Source: Chrysophaeum taylorii (lineage: Eukaryota > Sar > Pelagophyceae > Pelagomonadales > Pelagomonadaceae). Taken from it: 34,449 bases of DNA. Where the stretch lies: assembly GCA_029834535.1 (NCBI GenBank), contig JAQMWT010000452.1, forward strand, positions 1 through 34,449. The letters run 5' to 3'. Positions 17,314-28,597 of the stretch are shown here, one piece after another (positions within the stretch are counted from its first letter, which is position 1; each line of letters opens with the position of its first letter). Position numbers and translations under genes: made by a program. The notes below the pieces were generated by a model. The model worked only from the letters and a program-made list of their open reading frames with translations, did no database searches and was not told where the DNA came from.

Positions 17314-17660
17314 AGCACTTGCTCACGCTCATCAAGCCTCCCGACTTGAGGCTGGAGAGTTGATTTATGGTAGCAAGATTTCTCTTCTCGAAAGAAAAGT
17401 GTGACATCACTAGGATGAAATCCCGTCACATCATAAGGAAAGGAAGGAAAGGCGTCCCGTTGAACGGGTATAAGCCTTGAGGAGCGGGGTAAGTCTCAGC
17501 GGACAGGAGTTGCCGCCACACCGGCCGCGCGCCCAAACCTGCCCTAACTTCAGGCCAGCCCAGTGCATGCCCTAAGGCGTAGGCTAATTGATCCCAACGC
17601 CATAGCGTGCAGGACCAGAAACCATCCTTGCCCGTGAAAACGACCTGCGTCTGCGTCATC

Positions 17661-17969
17661 TTGTCCTCCCTCCTCGAACGCCCCGCCCACCTCGAACACC
17701 CAGGTCTGATCCACCCCGCTTACGCGGCCGCGCTGCCCCTACGCGTTGAGGGAGTGTACTCCTTCCTCCCTAATAAATAACCCTGGAACCGCGCCCTGTT
17801 TGTCTGTCGACGTCTCCTTGTTCGAAGTGCTCTCTCCTTCCTGCCTCCCTCTGTGTCCTCGCGTTTCCCAAAAATACAGCTCCAAATGACGGTGGCGTTT
17901 GGAACCATCTTTTCCCCGGCCGCCGAAAGCACCCTAAAAATTGGTTCCGGAACGCAAAACAACGATGTT
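17661..17969. other. Intergenic stretch between gypsy remnant and coiled-coil gene
   Basis: No supported gene. ORFs here on the minus strand are out-of-frame continuations of the coiled-coil gene's 3' region. It probably holds that gene's 3' UTR and the outer end of the gypsy LTR; I found no defined LTR boundary. Confidence 0.4.
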
Positions 17970-19181
17970 TCACGGGTTGGGCGGAGGCATCGCAGTCCCA
18001 TTGCGATGATGCTGGAGATATTTGGTGTTGGATATGTTGAGGAGAGCCTCGGCCTGGAGGATGCGCTGGGCGGCCTTGCGGAGCTCGGCGCGGAGGCGAT
18101 CGCACTCGTTTCGCGTCGCGTCCCGGTCGGCCTGGAGGTCGGCCATCGCTCTCGAAAGGCGGTGGAGATCGTCGCGCGCAGCGACGAGCCGGTGGTCCCT
18201 CGCCGCCTGGTGGAGGTCGGCGAGGGCCGCGTCTCTTGAGAGGAGGTCGGCTTGAAGCATCGCATAGGTCTCGCGGGCCTCGGTGACCTTATTTCGAGCG
18301 GCAGCCTCGACGCTTTGGCGCTGGTCGCGAAAGTAGGCGTCAAGGAGTCTCCGGGCATCGTAGGCCGCGCCCAGCGCCGCTTCGGTGTCCCGGAGGCGTC
18401 GCGCCGTTTCCTCGCTCCTCACAACCTCGGCGGCGAGCTGGGCGGCGGTGCGGTCTCGCGCGTCGGTCGCAGCCCTCGCTTCCCGTCGCGCTCGCTCGAC
18501 GCTTTCGCGCGCGTCAGCCGCGCTGCCCGAAGCGCGTTCGAGGCGGCGGCGCATGTCGCCGAGCTCGTCCTCGAGCGCGCGGCACCGCTTCGAAAGCTCG
18601 ACGACGCGCGCCTCGGCTCTCGCGCGGTCTCGCGCCTCGGCCGCGACTTCCCGTCGCATCGCGGATTCGACGACAGGCGCGTCGTCGCCCGGCGCGCGAC
18701 GCAGCGCAGCCTCCAGGTGCGCCTGGAGCTCGTTCTCCGCCGCGAGCGCCCCAAGCAGCCTCCTGTGCTTGGCGGCGGCCGCTAGCGTCGCCGCGGCGGC
18801 CTCGCACGCCGCACTGGCAGCCCTCCGGTCGTCCTCTTTCGCGCGCTCCGCCCACCGCGCCGCCTGCTGCCGCTCGCGCGCCTCGGCGGCCGCCGCAGCG
18901 CCCAGCCGCCGGAGAGCCTCGTCCTTCAACCGCTGCTCGCGCCCCACACCGGCTCTCAGGCTCTCGACTTGGCGTCGTAACGCCCCGACCTCCGTGCTCT
19001 CGGGCTTGGCGTACTTGCGTTCCAACTGCCGCACCAGCTCCTCCTCCTTGCCGGCGAACTTGGCCAGAATGAGGTCCACCGACCCCAGCTTCTCGGGGTT
19101 GTGGGCCTCGTAGAACGCGACGACCCACTCGCGCAACGACGACGACGACGAGGCCTCCATCAAATAGTCGTCGTCGGCCAT
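17970..19181 (-). CDS. Long coiled-coil protein with conserved N-terminal helical domain
   Basis: 403 codons from an ATG at 19181-19179, intronless and very GC-rich. Residues 16-57 (LREWVVAFYEAHNPEKLGSV then ILAKFAGKEEELVRQLERKY) form a short module of the type W/F-Y-x3-N-P-x-K, I-L-x-K, G-x-E-x-x-L, K-Y. I recall it at the N-terminus of many algal and protist coiled-coil proteins of unknown role. Residues 60-375 are nearly all Ala/Arg/Glu/Leu heptads with few prolines, typical of a long dimeric coiled coil. The tail ends in a short polar segment (MPPPNP). A structural or cytoskeleton/cilium-associated role is plausible but not shown. Long antisense ORFs here are a by-product of the GC-rich codons. 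Confidence 0.8.
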   Translation of the reverse strand: MADDDYLMEASSSSSLREWVVAFYEAHNPEKLGSVDLILAKFAGKEEELVRQLERKYAKPESTEVGALRRQVESLRAGVGREQRLKDEALRRLGAAAAAEARERQQAARWAERAKEDDRRAASAACEAAAATLAAAAKHRRLLGALAAENELQAHLEAALRRAPGDDAPVVESAMRREVAAEARDRARAEARVVELSKRCRALEDELGDMRRRLERASGSAADARESVERARREARAATDARDRTAAQLAAEVVRSEETARRLRDTEAALGAAYDARRLLDAYFRDQRQSVEAAARNKVTEARETYAMLQADLLSRDAALADLHQAARDHRLVAARDDLHRLSRAMADLQADRDATRNECDRLRAELRKAAQRILQAEALLNISNTKYLQHHRNGTAMPPPNP

Positions 19182-19366
19182 CTCAGGGATGGTTACTATC
19201 AGCGGTGCTAACTGGAGTCATGCGGCGGGGAGGCTAAACCCAATAAACCCAAGAGGATCTTTGAGGAAGCTATGACACTTACCCCTGCACCACGTGTCCA
19301 GTATACCTACGTCATCCCCTTATCGCTAGTCTAACGCCCATTCTTCCAATTGTAACATGGTAGCAG

Positions 19367-20494
19367 GTGTTCGTTTCCATTGGTCCTCTCGACAAAAATC
19401 GTGGTCTTCCTTCTCCTGCACCCACTCTTTCCGCCCCTCATGGCATCCATGTCGCATTCCCGCACACCCTCCTCTCTCCTGGCCTTGGTGACAAACGGAC
19501 TCTTTCGGATCATGCCCTTGAGCAGGTTGGTTACGATTGTCATACGATTCAGGCTGTTACTACTCATCCGCAACGAATTTTACGTCACCGTCAAACGCAT
19601 CACGTTATTCCCATGCTTCGTCGCTGTGGTCTTCTTTTGACCGTCTGCTGGATCGGCAATACGACCGCTGCGCCCTACGCGGACTTCGTTTCACCTTTTG
19701 TGGCATTTTCTTCTTGCCCTCGCGTACATGACCCTTCTGCGTTTCCCGTTGTGTCTCAACGCACTCAACTTACCTTCGACCTTTGGCATGCTCGTCTTGG
19801 TCATTATAGTCCCTCTTATATCCGACGTTTGTCTTCTCTCGCTGTTGGCGCACCGCTTTTCCCCAGCTCCGTGTCGCTTTCTTTTTATCCTGCTTGTGCT
19901 CTAGGTAAAATGCATGCTGCGCATGTTGGCCAACGTAAAGCACATGCCTCCACTTCCACCTCGCTTCCTGCCTCCGAGCCTTTGTCCCGTCCACGTGCCG
20001 TTGCGCCCTATCTTATTATCCACGCCGATCTCATGTTCACGGGCGTTCCTTCTTTCATTTATCAAGACCGTGCCATCCTTACGTTTGTCGATGATCATAC
20101 GCGCCGCCGCACACGTTATTTTGCTCCACGACACGATGCACTTACGAACGCTCGTCAACTCGAACTTTTTCTGTCTACCGTGGCTCGCCCATTTGGATAT
20201 CGTATCGCCCTCATCTACACCGATCGTGACCGCTCTCTTATGGACCAATTCGAAACCTTCTGTCTGGGCAACAACATCTCCCTCAAACGGGCTCCTGTTG
20301 CTCAGTCCAAAACTTCACAGGCGCACGCTTTTTCTGGTGTTGTGGAACGCTCTCATCGCGAAACTGCTGATATTACTCGCAGCTCGACGAGTTGGTTCTC
20401 AGTCACATCGCGGTCTCCTCGTCGCATGGCGACAAGCTTGATGGTCACTCTCCGCCGACCGACCTTTCGGCGCTCCTCGTCTACAGGCCCGTGA
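19367..20494 (+). pseudogene. Copia integrase with gag-pre-integrase zinc region
   Basis: LWHARLGHYSP is the H-x4-H half of the copia GAG-pre-integrase finger. The cysteine half reads YPACALGKMH, where the canonical C-x2-C-x-x-G-K has lost its first Cys (Tyr). The DDE core is visible as IIHADLMFTG (D), LTFVDDHTRR, LIYTDRDRSLM (D) and FSGVVERSHRE (E). After about 20380 the frame becomes non-integrase and ends at 20494. Upstream, LSDHALEQVGYDCH resembles the copia segment between protease and integrase. Confidence 0.85.
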
Positions 20495-20567
20495 TTCCGG
20501 ACTGGCTCCTGTCGGTCCGGCCTGGCTCCCATGCTCGGGAGAGGTCTGAAGTTAGTTAGTTAGTCTT

Positions 20568-21050
20568 TTGGTGCATGCGCACCGTCCACCTGATTTTTGG
20601 CGTTGGGCCATGGAAACAGCTGACTTCATCTCCGAGCGCATGCCAAACGCCTCTAACCCTGGTTACATGACGCCATATGAAATGCTACACGAGACTCTGC
20701 CCCGTGTCGATTTTCTTCGTGTTTGGGGCTGTCCTGCTGCAATTCTTACTGGCGACAAATGGCCTACCAAAGCTATAACAGGTATCTTCATTGGGTATCC
20801 CTCTGCCGGACCTGGCTATCGCATATTGCTTCAACGCTCCACTGGTCCGGTCCCGTCATCCATACTTCGATTGACGTTGTTTTTGACGAAATTTTTGCTA
20901 TGCGTAAGTCTCTGTCCTCCCAACCCCTTCCTCCTCCTCTTGTGGATTCTCGTTTTCCTGACTTATTTTATTATGACCCTCGTTTGTCTTCCGCCGTTGC
21001 TCCCTAGTCTCCTGTTTTTGATGCTCAGGAGCCGGCCTTATCGGGACTGA
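20568..21050 (+). pseudogene. Copia integrase C-terminal region
   Basis: AHRPPDFWRWAMETADFI, then TPYEMLHETLPRVDFLRVWG and CPAAIL, with IFIGYPSAGPGYRI, is the conserved copia post-core segment (canonical T-P-x-E, L-R-x-x-G-C, G-Y). An overlapping frame (20850-21007) holds HTSIDVVFDEIF, matching the usual V-x-F-D-E box, so one indel lies near 20850. A second lies between 20380 and 20568. Confidence 0.8.
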
Positions 21051-21255
21051 TCACCCCAGAAACAATACCACAACCGTCAACGGACAATACGAAACGTGCA
21101 CCATTACGTCGAGCCAAAAGGGGCCGACCGCGCAAAGTCGACCAAAGCGCATTACCAAACACTCAATCATCGAACTTCCATTCTGGCGTTTGTCCACAAC
21201 GCAATGTCGATTCTGTTTCCTCCTGTCACAATGTCGATTCTGTTTCCTCCTGTCA
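21051..21255 (+). other. Copia linker with AT-hook-like motif and 27-bp tandem repeat
   Basis: In one frame the linker between integrase and RT reads PLRRAKRGRPRKVDQS, containing the RGRP core and flanking Lys/Arg of an AT-hook DNA-binding motif. It is followed by an in-frame duplication of 27 bases (21202-21228 and 21229-21255) giving NVDSVSSCH twice. An AT-hook-like motif could aid DNA targeting; its role is inference. Confidence 0.5.
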
Positions 21256-21332
21256 CTCTTTGTATGTCTCTTATTCTAGCTTTCGTTTGTTGGTTCATTA
21301 TGTCTTCCTTCCCCTTTGTCTAGCTCACACCC

Positions 21333-22457
21333 TTGTTGGTTCCCGATGCACATGTTCAGTACTCTGCTTCCGAAGAAACCTCTCAGTATTCATACATTGA
21401 CGACTCGGCCATTACTTCCACCCATTTACGCGAAGAATTGGCTCAGACAAATCCTGAGCGTCCTGGCTGGTTGCAAGCCATCGCCAAAGAATATCATTCC
21501 CTTGGTCAGCTTGGTTGCTGGGATGTTGTTCGCGTTCCTTTGGCTTTTTCTGGCAACATCTGTAACCTCAAGTGGATCCTCCGCAAGAAGTATGACTCTG
21601 GCCGCTTCAAGTCGTACAAGGCTCGCCTCGTTGTCCGCGGTTACATCCAGGTTCACGGCATTGATTATCACGACACCTACTCGCCGGTTGCTAACATCGT
21701 CACAATACGTCTCTTTCTAACCTATGTTGCTGTTCATGACTGCGATTTGCACAAGTTGGACGTCAGCTCCGCTTTTATCCAAGCTCCCATTGACGAAGAC
21801 ATCTATGTCTGGCCACCCGAAGGCTATGCTCCTCGCCAACCCACCGATGGTTCCAAAATCGTTTACAAGCTCCGTCGCTCTTGGTATGGTTGCAAACAAG
21901 CTTGTCGTATTTGGCGGCTTTATTTGGAACGCTTCCTTGTCAATGATTGTGGCTTCGTCCGCGGATCTGGTGGCACTTGCAATTACAAGCTCGTGCTTAA
22001 TTCTACCGTTGTCCCACGTCTCGTTCTTGTCGTTGATGATCTTCTTGTGGCGCACCCTCGTCATTGCCTTGGCCATTACCAAGCCTTCTTCCTACGTTTC
22101 CGAACCATCACTGACGTCAACGAGCTTGATCTCACCACTTACGTTGGTCTTCGCATTACGCGTGACCGCCCTCGACGCACGCTCACTCTTGACCAATCCC
22201 ATGCTATCCGTGAAATCCTTACCGAACATCGCTCCATCAACAGTAAACCCGAACTGACTCCCGCTCCCAAAGGTCTTCATCTTTCTGCGGCTGATTGTCC
22301 TGCTCCTGGTTCTCCAGATCACATCTTCATGGCGCGCATCCCTTTTCGTCGTATTGTTGGCTGTGTTCTATTTATTTCCATTATGACTCGCCCTGATATC
22401 ACTTGGTCCGTCAATCAGTGTGCGCGTTTTTCAGGGAGTTCAAAACTCGACTCTTGA
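21333..22457 (+). pseudogene. Copia reverse transcriptase, truncated before RNase H
   Basis: The 374-codon ORF shows WLQAIAKEYHSL, CNLKWILRKKYDSGRFKSYK, ARLVVRGYIQVHGIDYHDTY, LHKLDVSSAFIQAPIDEDIY (first catalytic Asp 143), SWYGCKQACRIW and LVLVVDDLLVAH (catalytic VDD 234-236). It then gives YVGLRITRD, FRRIVGCVLFISIMTRPDI and NQCARF, the RT connection. The last eight codons (SGSSKLDS) are encoded by the Helitron repeat, which joins at about 22433. No internal stop is present in the RT core. Confidence 0.9.
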
Positions 22458-22665
22458 GAGCGAGGCGTCGTCTTCCGACCCAACCTAGTCGGCCGAAAAG
22501 AACTCCGACGCCTCGTCTCCGGGAAAAAAAAGGCCGCGGTCATGCGCGTTGTCAGCATCGACAACATCGTTTCGACGGGGCGTGAGAATGGCGCGCTGAA
22601 AGAGCCGCCGCGGGTCGTGGAAACAGTCTGCGAGGTCGCCGTATTCGGCTTGGAGCATCAATACC
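22433..22665 (-). pseudogene. Helitron helicase remnant, copy F (partial)
   Basis: Only the first third of the family's helicase piece is left. The minus-strand equivalent of RAILTPRRNDVV lies near 22605-22550. The start CAGGGAGTTCAAAACTCGAC at 22433 corresponds to an internal position of the other copies. Confidence 0.7.
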
Positions 22666-22710
22666 TGGGCTCGTGGGCCTACATGATCCTTACCCTAAAT
22701 CGAGGGACAG

Positions 22711-23380
22711 ACATCCTTCATGCTCCCCACACACACCCCCCCCTCTTAGCAGTCGACATTTAAAGACAGACAACCCCCCCCCTCTTAGGAGTCGACATTT
22801 AAAGACAGACAACCCACACACACCCCCCTCTTAGCAGTCTACATTTAAAGACAGACACCTCATACCCCACAAACCCACCCACATCCTTCATGCTCCCCAC
22901 ACACACCCCCCCCTCTTAGCAGTCGACATTTAAAGACAGACAACCCACCCACATCCTTCATGCTCCCCACACACACACCCCCTCTTAGTAGTCGACATTT
23001 AAAGACAGACAGACAGACCCACAAACCCACCCACATCCTTCATGCTCGCCACACACACCCCCCTCTTAGCAGTCGACATTTAAAGACAGACAGACATTTA
23101 AAGACAGACAGACAGACCCACAAACCCACCCACATCCTTCATGCTCGCCACACACACCCCCCTCTTAGCAGTCGACATTTAAAGACAGACAGACATTTAA
23201 AGACAGACAGACAGACCCACAAACCCACCCACATCCTTCATGCTCGCCACACACACCCCCCTCTTAGCAGTCGACATTTAAAGACAGACGGACATTTAAA
23301 GACAGACAGACAGACCCACAAACCCACCCACATCCTTCATGCTCGCCACACACACCACCCTCTAAGCAGTCGACATTTAA
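22711..23380. repeat. Minisatellite, 99-bp unit (with shorter variants)
   Basis: ACATCCTTCATGCT recurs at 22711, 22881, 22951, 23033, 23132, 23231 and 23330. The last four starts are spaced exactly 99 bases apart. Each unit contains CCCACAAACCCACCC, CATGCTCGCCACACACAC, CTCTTAGCAGTCGACATTTA and one or two AAAGACAGACAGACA tails, so every unit carries a seed of the GACA repeat that follows. A period of 99 keeps a reading frame open, but no protein is implied. Confidence 0.95.
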
Positions 23381-25350
<1,970 letters not shown>

Positions 25351-25355
25351 TCGAT

Positions 25356-25547
25356 TAGTAGTTAGGACATACTGAAAAACTGATACTGTAACTGAGCTGG
25401 CGACAACGCCTTCTCTTCGAGAGGGCTAGTTTTTCAACCAAAGGCTGGTAATAGTAGTTAGGACATACTGAAAAACTGATACTGTAACTGAGCTGGCGAC
25501 AACGCCTTCTCTTCGAGAGGGCTAGTTTTTCAACCAAAGGCTGGTAA
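25356..25547. repeat. 96-bp tandem duplication containing the Helitron terminus
   Basis: Two near-identical 96-base units, 25356-25451 and 25452-25547, both starting TAGTAGTTAGGACATACTG and including CTTCTCTTCGAGAGGGC, which holds a small inverted repeat (CTCTTCGAGAG). Because each unit begins with the last bases of the Helitron end, the duplication occurred after insertion. Confidence 0.92.
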
Positions 25548-26303
25548 TTAACGCTGTCGCGGCAACTCCTGACCGCTAAGGCTTACCCTCTCTTCTCGAG
25601 GCTTTATACGCGTTCAACGGGACGCCTTTCCCTACTTTCCTAGTGACATCATACCTCTCCCTTGTGAGAAGCATTCTTGCAGCATACTTGTAGCATTCTT
25701 GCTATCATATACCATCTCTCCATCTTGTTGAGAGGCTTGGTGAGCGCGAGCAAGGTGTGTGGCGAGCATATCCGACCCCGAGTCCGTGTTTTCCTCGTTC
25801 AGTGAGGTCTAGGACGAGTCGGCGAGTACCCCCTTTGTCACCTGGGGGTCGGGAGTGGTTTTTCTGTGCCGCCATACGTTGTGGAGTATACGAGATCGTG
25901 CGACTATATCGGTCGCCGACGAACGAGTGCCGCCGTACGTATTGTATTACGTGGTCCGGATTTGCACGTGTGCCCTGATCAAGCACGCGGAGTTCCAGTG
26001 GACCGGTTTGCGTTGAGAATATACGCGGACTTTGTTTTGTTCGTGCGTCCCGAGAGACGACGAACACGCGTGCGAGTTGGAAATCGCAGCGCACTCACCC
26101 GGGAATTGATTTTGGTATAGCTGAACGGCGGAAGCTGTTAGCGAGTGGGATCGCTACCCACGGGCATTTTGGATTGTCAGCGGATCGGAAATACGTGTGT
26201 GTTGTTTTTACAGCGACAGACAGCGTTGTTGTGATCAACGTGCATTACTTCGAGTGATCGGATCCGGACTTGTTTCGAGATTCCTCATCGACATTGATAC
26301 AGT
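25548..26303 (+). other. Leader / 5' LTR-derived region of the gypsy element with decayed upstream ORF
   Basis: Matches the minus strand of 17530-16900 in order and spacing: CGGCAACTCCTG, GTTCAACGGGACGCCTTTCC, CCGACCCCGAGTCCGT and CGGCGAGTACCCCC. The upstream ORF GVYEIVRLYRSPTNEC (within 25757-25978) terminates early compared with the remnant copy, so it is broken here. No primer-binding site was identified. Confidence 0.6.
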
Positions 26304-27140
26304 ATGGATACAGACGCAGACGTGCGTGAGGAAGAATCTCCTCCAGTGCTTCCCGCCGCCCCTGAGATAGGCCGCGAGGAAGGTGAATTACGAGAGGCAG
26401 AGCCAGTCGACGTTGCTGACTTGCCCACTGACGTACCTCCAGATACCGCCCTTTTTTCGCCGTTGAGTCCAACGACCCCGGACCGTGGCGAGCGTGTTAC
26501 GATTGAGCGCTGATCCGTAGCCCGAAGTCGACTTCGTGAAGACCTCGAACGGAGACGTCGCGAAAATGAACGATTAGCTGAACGTTTTGCCTGTGAAAGG
26601 GCTGAAGCGAAAGAGGATGCGGCTCGACGAGAAGTTGATATGCTCAATGATGCCTTACAGCAAGAGATTGAGACCTCGAAGACCCTACGTGAAGAGGTTG
26701 AACGATTTCGTCGTGAGCGAGATGAATTGTTAGCCGAACGTACGCGTCGTGAGAGTAGCCGCGAACGACCCGTGAGTCGACCCGAACCGGAAACGCCCGT
26801 GAGGCGGCCTGAACCGGAAAGGAACACTGAAACGGGGGATGAACCTCCGCCCCGAGTCGATACGGAGACTGAGGGTAGGGCGGAAACTGAAGATGAAGGT
26901 ACGAAATTTTTACGGGGATTATCACGGGGATTATCGCAGACGGTTGCAGACGCCTTCGAGAAGGCCAACTTGAGCGGGTCTCGTCGCCCCACTTCCAGTT
27001 TGAAGCCTGACAACTTCAAACTCGTCATCGACGGCCGAGATCAACGGCAGTTCAATCTGGATTCGGCGGCGGTGATGCATACTTTAACAGATGACCATTA
27101 CTCGGTCGAGCAATTACGTAATGCCGGTGCACTTACGTGA
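26304..27140 (+). pseudogene. Gypsy gag, N-terminal and central part
   Basis: Starts at an ATG at 26304. The acidic start (LPAAPEIGREEGELREAE) is interrupted by a TGA at 26511-26513 but continues in frame: ENERLAERFACERAEAKED, LQQEIETSKTLREEVERFRR (coiled coil), then KPDNFKLVIDGRDQRQFNLD. The frame fails at about 27115, where the remnant copy continues with PVHLRDTVAPIFEEHL, which here is found one frame away. Gag forms the virus-like particle in the cytoplasm. Confidence 0.85.
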
Positions 27141-27782
27141 TACCGTTGCACCAATTTTTGAGGAGCATTTGCGGAAATACGAGGAGCTCTGCGATGAGGT
27201 ACCGCACGGTCCGTCATTTAATTTGAAATTGGATGCTGACGACGAAGAGCATGAAGCCTCGATTCGGCGCATCCGTCGTCTTAATAAGACGTATTGTGAT
27301 AAAATTCTGGATTATTTTGGATCGACTTGCCGACCTCCGAGCACGCAGCAGGAGCTGCTCGATAAGCTGCGGACGGTCATTCAGTCTTCAGTTCCGAAGT
27401 AGTCTGGGGAACGGCACGCACAAACGTGTCGTACCAAATTTCAAAGTGAGGCTTTGGCCTTTTGTACCGTGTCCAGCCGCACGATGGATGACGTTGATAT
27501 CCTCGACCAGCTTATCAGTGGTTTGGCGTCCAAGAGTTACGGACCCGTGTGCGGACTATGAGGAGCGGACACCCGGATAGTTGCTTGACTTTTAAGTCGA
27601 TGGCGGCGCTTATTACTCGACTCGATAACGACTTTCGAAAGTTGATGGAGGAGGAGAAGGACCAAGGGCCTCCCAATCCGAAATCAAATAAACCGCCGCG
27701 AGGGCGGGGAGGTCGAGCTATGACTTCCGATCAACAGCTAAGCAAGATGCGGATAAACCGTCTGGGAATATGGCTCCGCTGA
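27100..27782 (+). pseudogene. Gypsy gag, capsid C-terminal part
   Basis: The first frame (27091-27540) gives PVHLRDTVAPIFEEHLRKY, RRIRRLNKTYCDKILDYFGS and MDDVDILDQLISGL, with a TAG at 27400-27402 in place of the Gln codon expected from the remnant copy. After about 27540 another frame continues with MRTMRSGHPDS and the basic PPRGRGGR to 27782. Confidence 0.75.
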
Positions 27783-28567
27783 TCTTACGAGATCCTTCTT
27801 GGTGGTGCAAGAAGACGTGCAAGGAGTGCGGATTCTTCTGGTCCACCCATGATGAAGATGAACACGGAAATCGCGTGGTTTGCAACCGCGATCCGGACCG
27901 TTAACACTGTGCGATGTGGAAGCGTATTCGGAAACATAAAAAGCAACCCATATCGCGTTCCGATTGGGAGAAGCGTGATGATGCATCTAATGCGCACGCC
28001 ACGCGCGGATCGGAGACTACTAATGAAATCCAAACGGCCCTCACCGAGCTTGGAACCACAATGGCGACCATGGTGAGCGAGGTCGGAGGTATCAAAGATA
28101 GCAAGTCGTCTCCTACACGACAGCGAGACGGACGATCACCTTCTAGACGATCGTCGCGCCGACACCGAAGTAAGAGCTTTGATCAAAAGGCCAATAGTCC
28201 TACATCAAGCCCGAGCCCCCGCCGTCGCCGCCATAGCCGGAGCTCTAGTCGCAATTCGCGCCGGCGCAGACGTCATCGACAGCGCGATGACGAATATGAC
28301 GGAGGCCGATATCATGATAGTTCGGGACATTCGAGCGCAACTTTCGCGTTCCAATCTCTATGCGAAGCGCCGCCATCGTCGGGAGTTGTCTTTCACCCGA
28401 CGGCGCGCCCCGCCCGAGTCTCCGATGATGTTGCCGATGCCGCTGTGACGAGCAGCCATCGCTTGCAACAGGAGCAAAATACCACCAACGCTCGGATCGT
28501 TCGGTGGCCTTCTACATCGCATGTGGAAGCAATATCAGGTGCAACTTGGGATTCTCCGCGCTACTAG
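27783..28567 (+). CDS. Gypsy gag C-terminus: Cys/His motif and Arg/Ser-rich nucleic-acid-binding tail
   Basis: CKECGFFWSTHDEDEHGN with the following R-V-V-C repeats the C-x2-C-x6-H-x4-H-x5-C pattern of the remnant copy. A TAA at 27902-27904 follows. The long open part (27914-28567) then gives NAHATRGSETTNE and an Arg/Ser-rich region (SPSRRSSRRHRSKS, SPRRRRHSRSSSRNSRRRRR), probably the nucleocapsid RNA-binding tail. The frame ends with TAG at 28565-28567 and resumes without shift into the protease ORF, so one amber codon separates gag from pol. Confidence 0.65.
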
Positions 28568-28597
28568 GAAGACTCAGACTCAGAGACCGACGAACCC

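Larger units (their letters stand above)
14990..17660 (-). mobile_element. Ty3/gypsy remnant: leader and gag only, related to the right-hand element
   Basis: On the minus strand this matches the first 2.5-3 kb of the element at 25548-28100 along its length. Matching parts are the leader (17530-17320 against 25555-25760), a short upstream ORF, the N-terminal gag helix, the gag core and the Cys/His zinc-like motif. Protease, DNMT, RT and integrase are missing. Homology stops near 15010 and unrelated sequence with repeated TGACCAAAC (14940-14990) follows. The protein divergence between copies (roughly 60-70 per cent identity by eye in gag) shows they are old or different subfamilies. Confidence 0.8.
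19367..22432 (+). mobile_element. Decayed Ty1/copia retrotransposon (integrase and RT; no methyltransferase)
   Basis: Order is a protease-to-integrase linker, integrase zinc region and core (19367 to about 20380), integrase C-terminal region (20568-21000), an AT-hook linker (21051-21200) and RT (21333-22432). Gag and most of the protease are missing at the left, where the coiled-coil gene's upstream region begins within 190 bases. RNase H is missing at the right, where Helitron copy F starts inside the RT reading frame. At least three frame changes exist. Confidence 0.88.

Noticed and set aside
17426..17659. 77-codon minus-strand ORF with a Trp-rich start
   Set aside because: Lies in the leader/LTR-like sequence of the gypsy remnant. 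The corresponding part of the right-hand element is not open in the same frame.
18385..19113. Long plus-strand ORFs antisense to the coiled-coil gene
   Set aside because: Ala/Arg/Ser-rich translation of GC-rich antisense codons. The minus frame gives a coherent coiled coil with a recognisable N-terminal module.
22711..23380. Regular 99-bp repeats as a possible CRISPR-like array
   Set aside because: The whole unit repeats, with no variable spacers, in a eukaryotic transposon context; it is a minisatellite.
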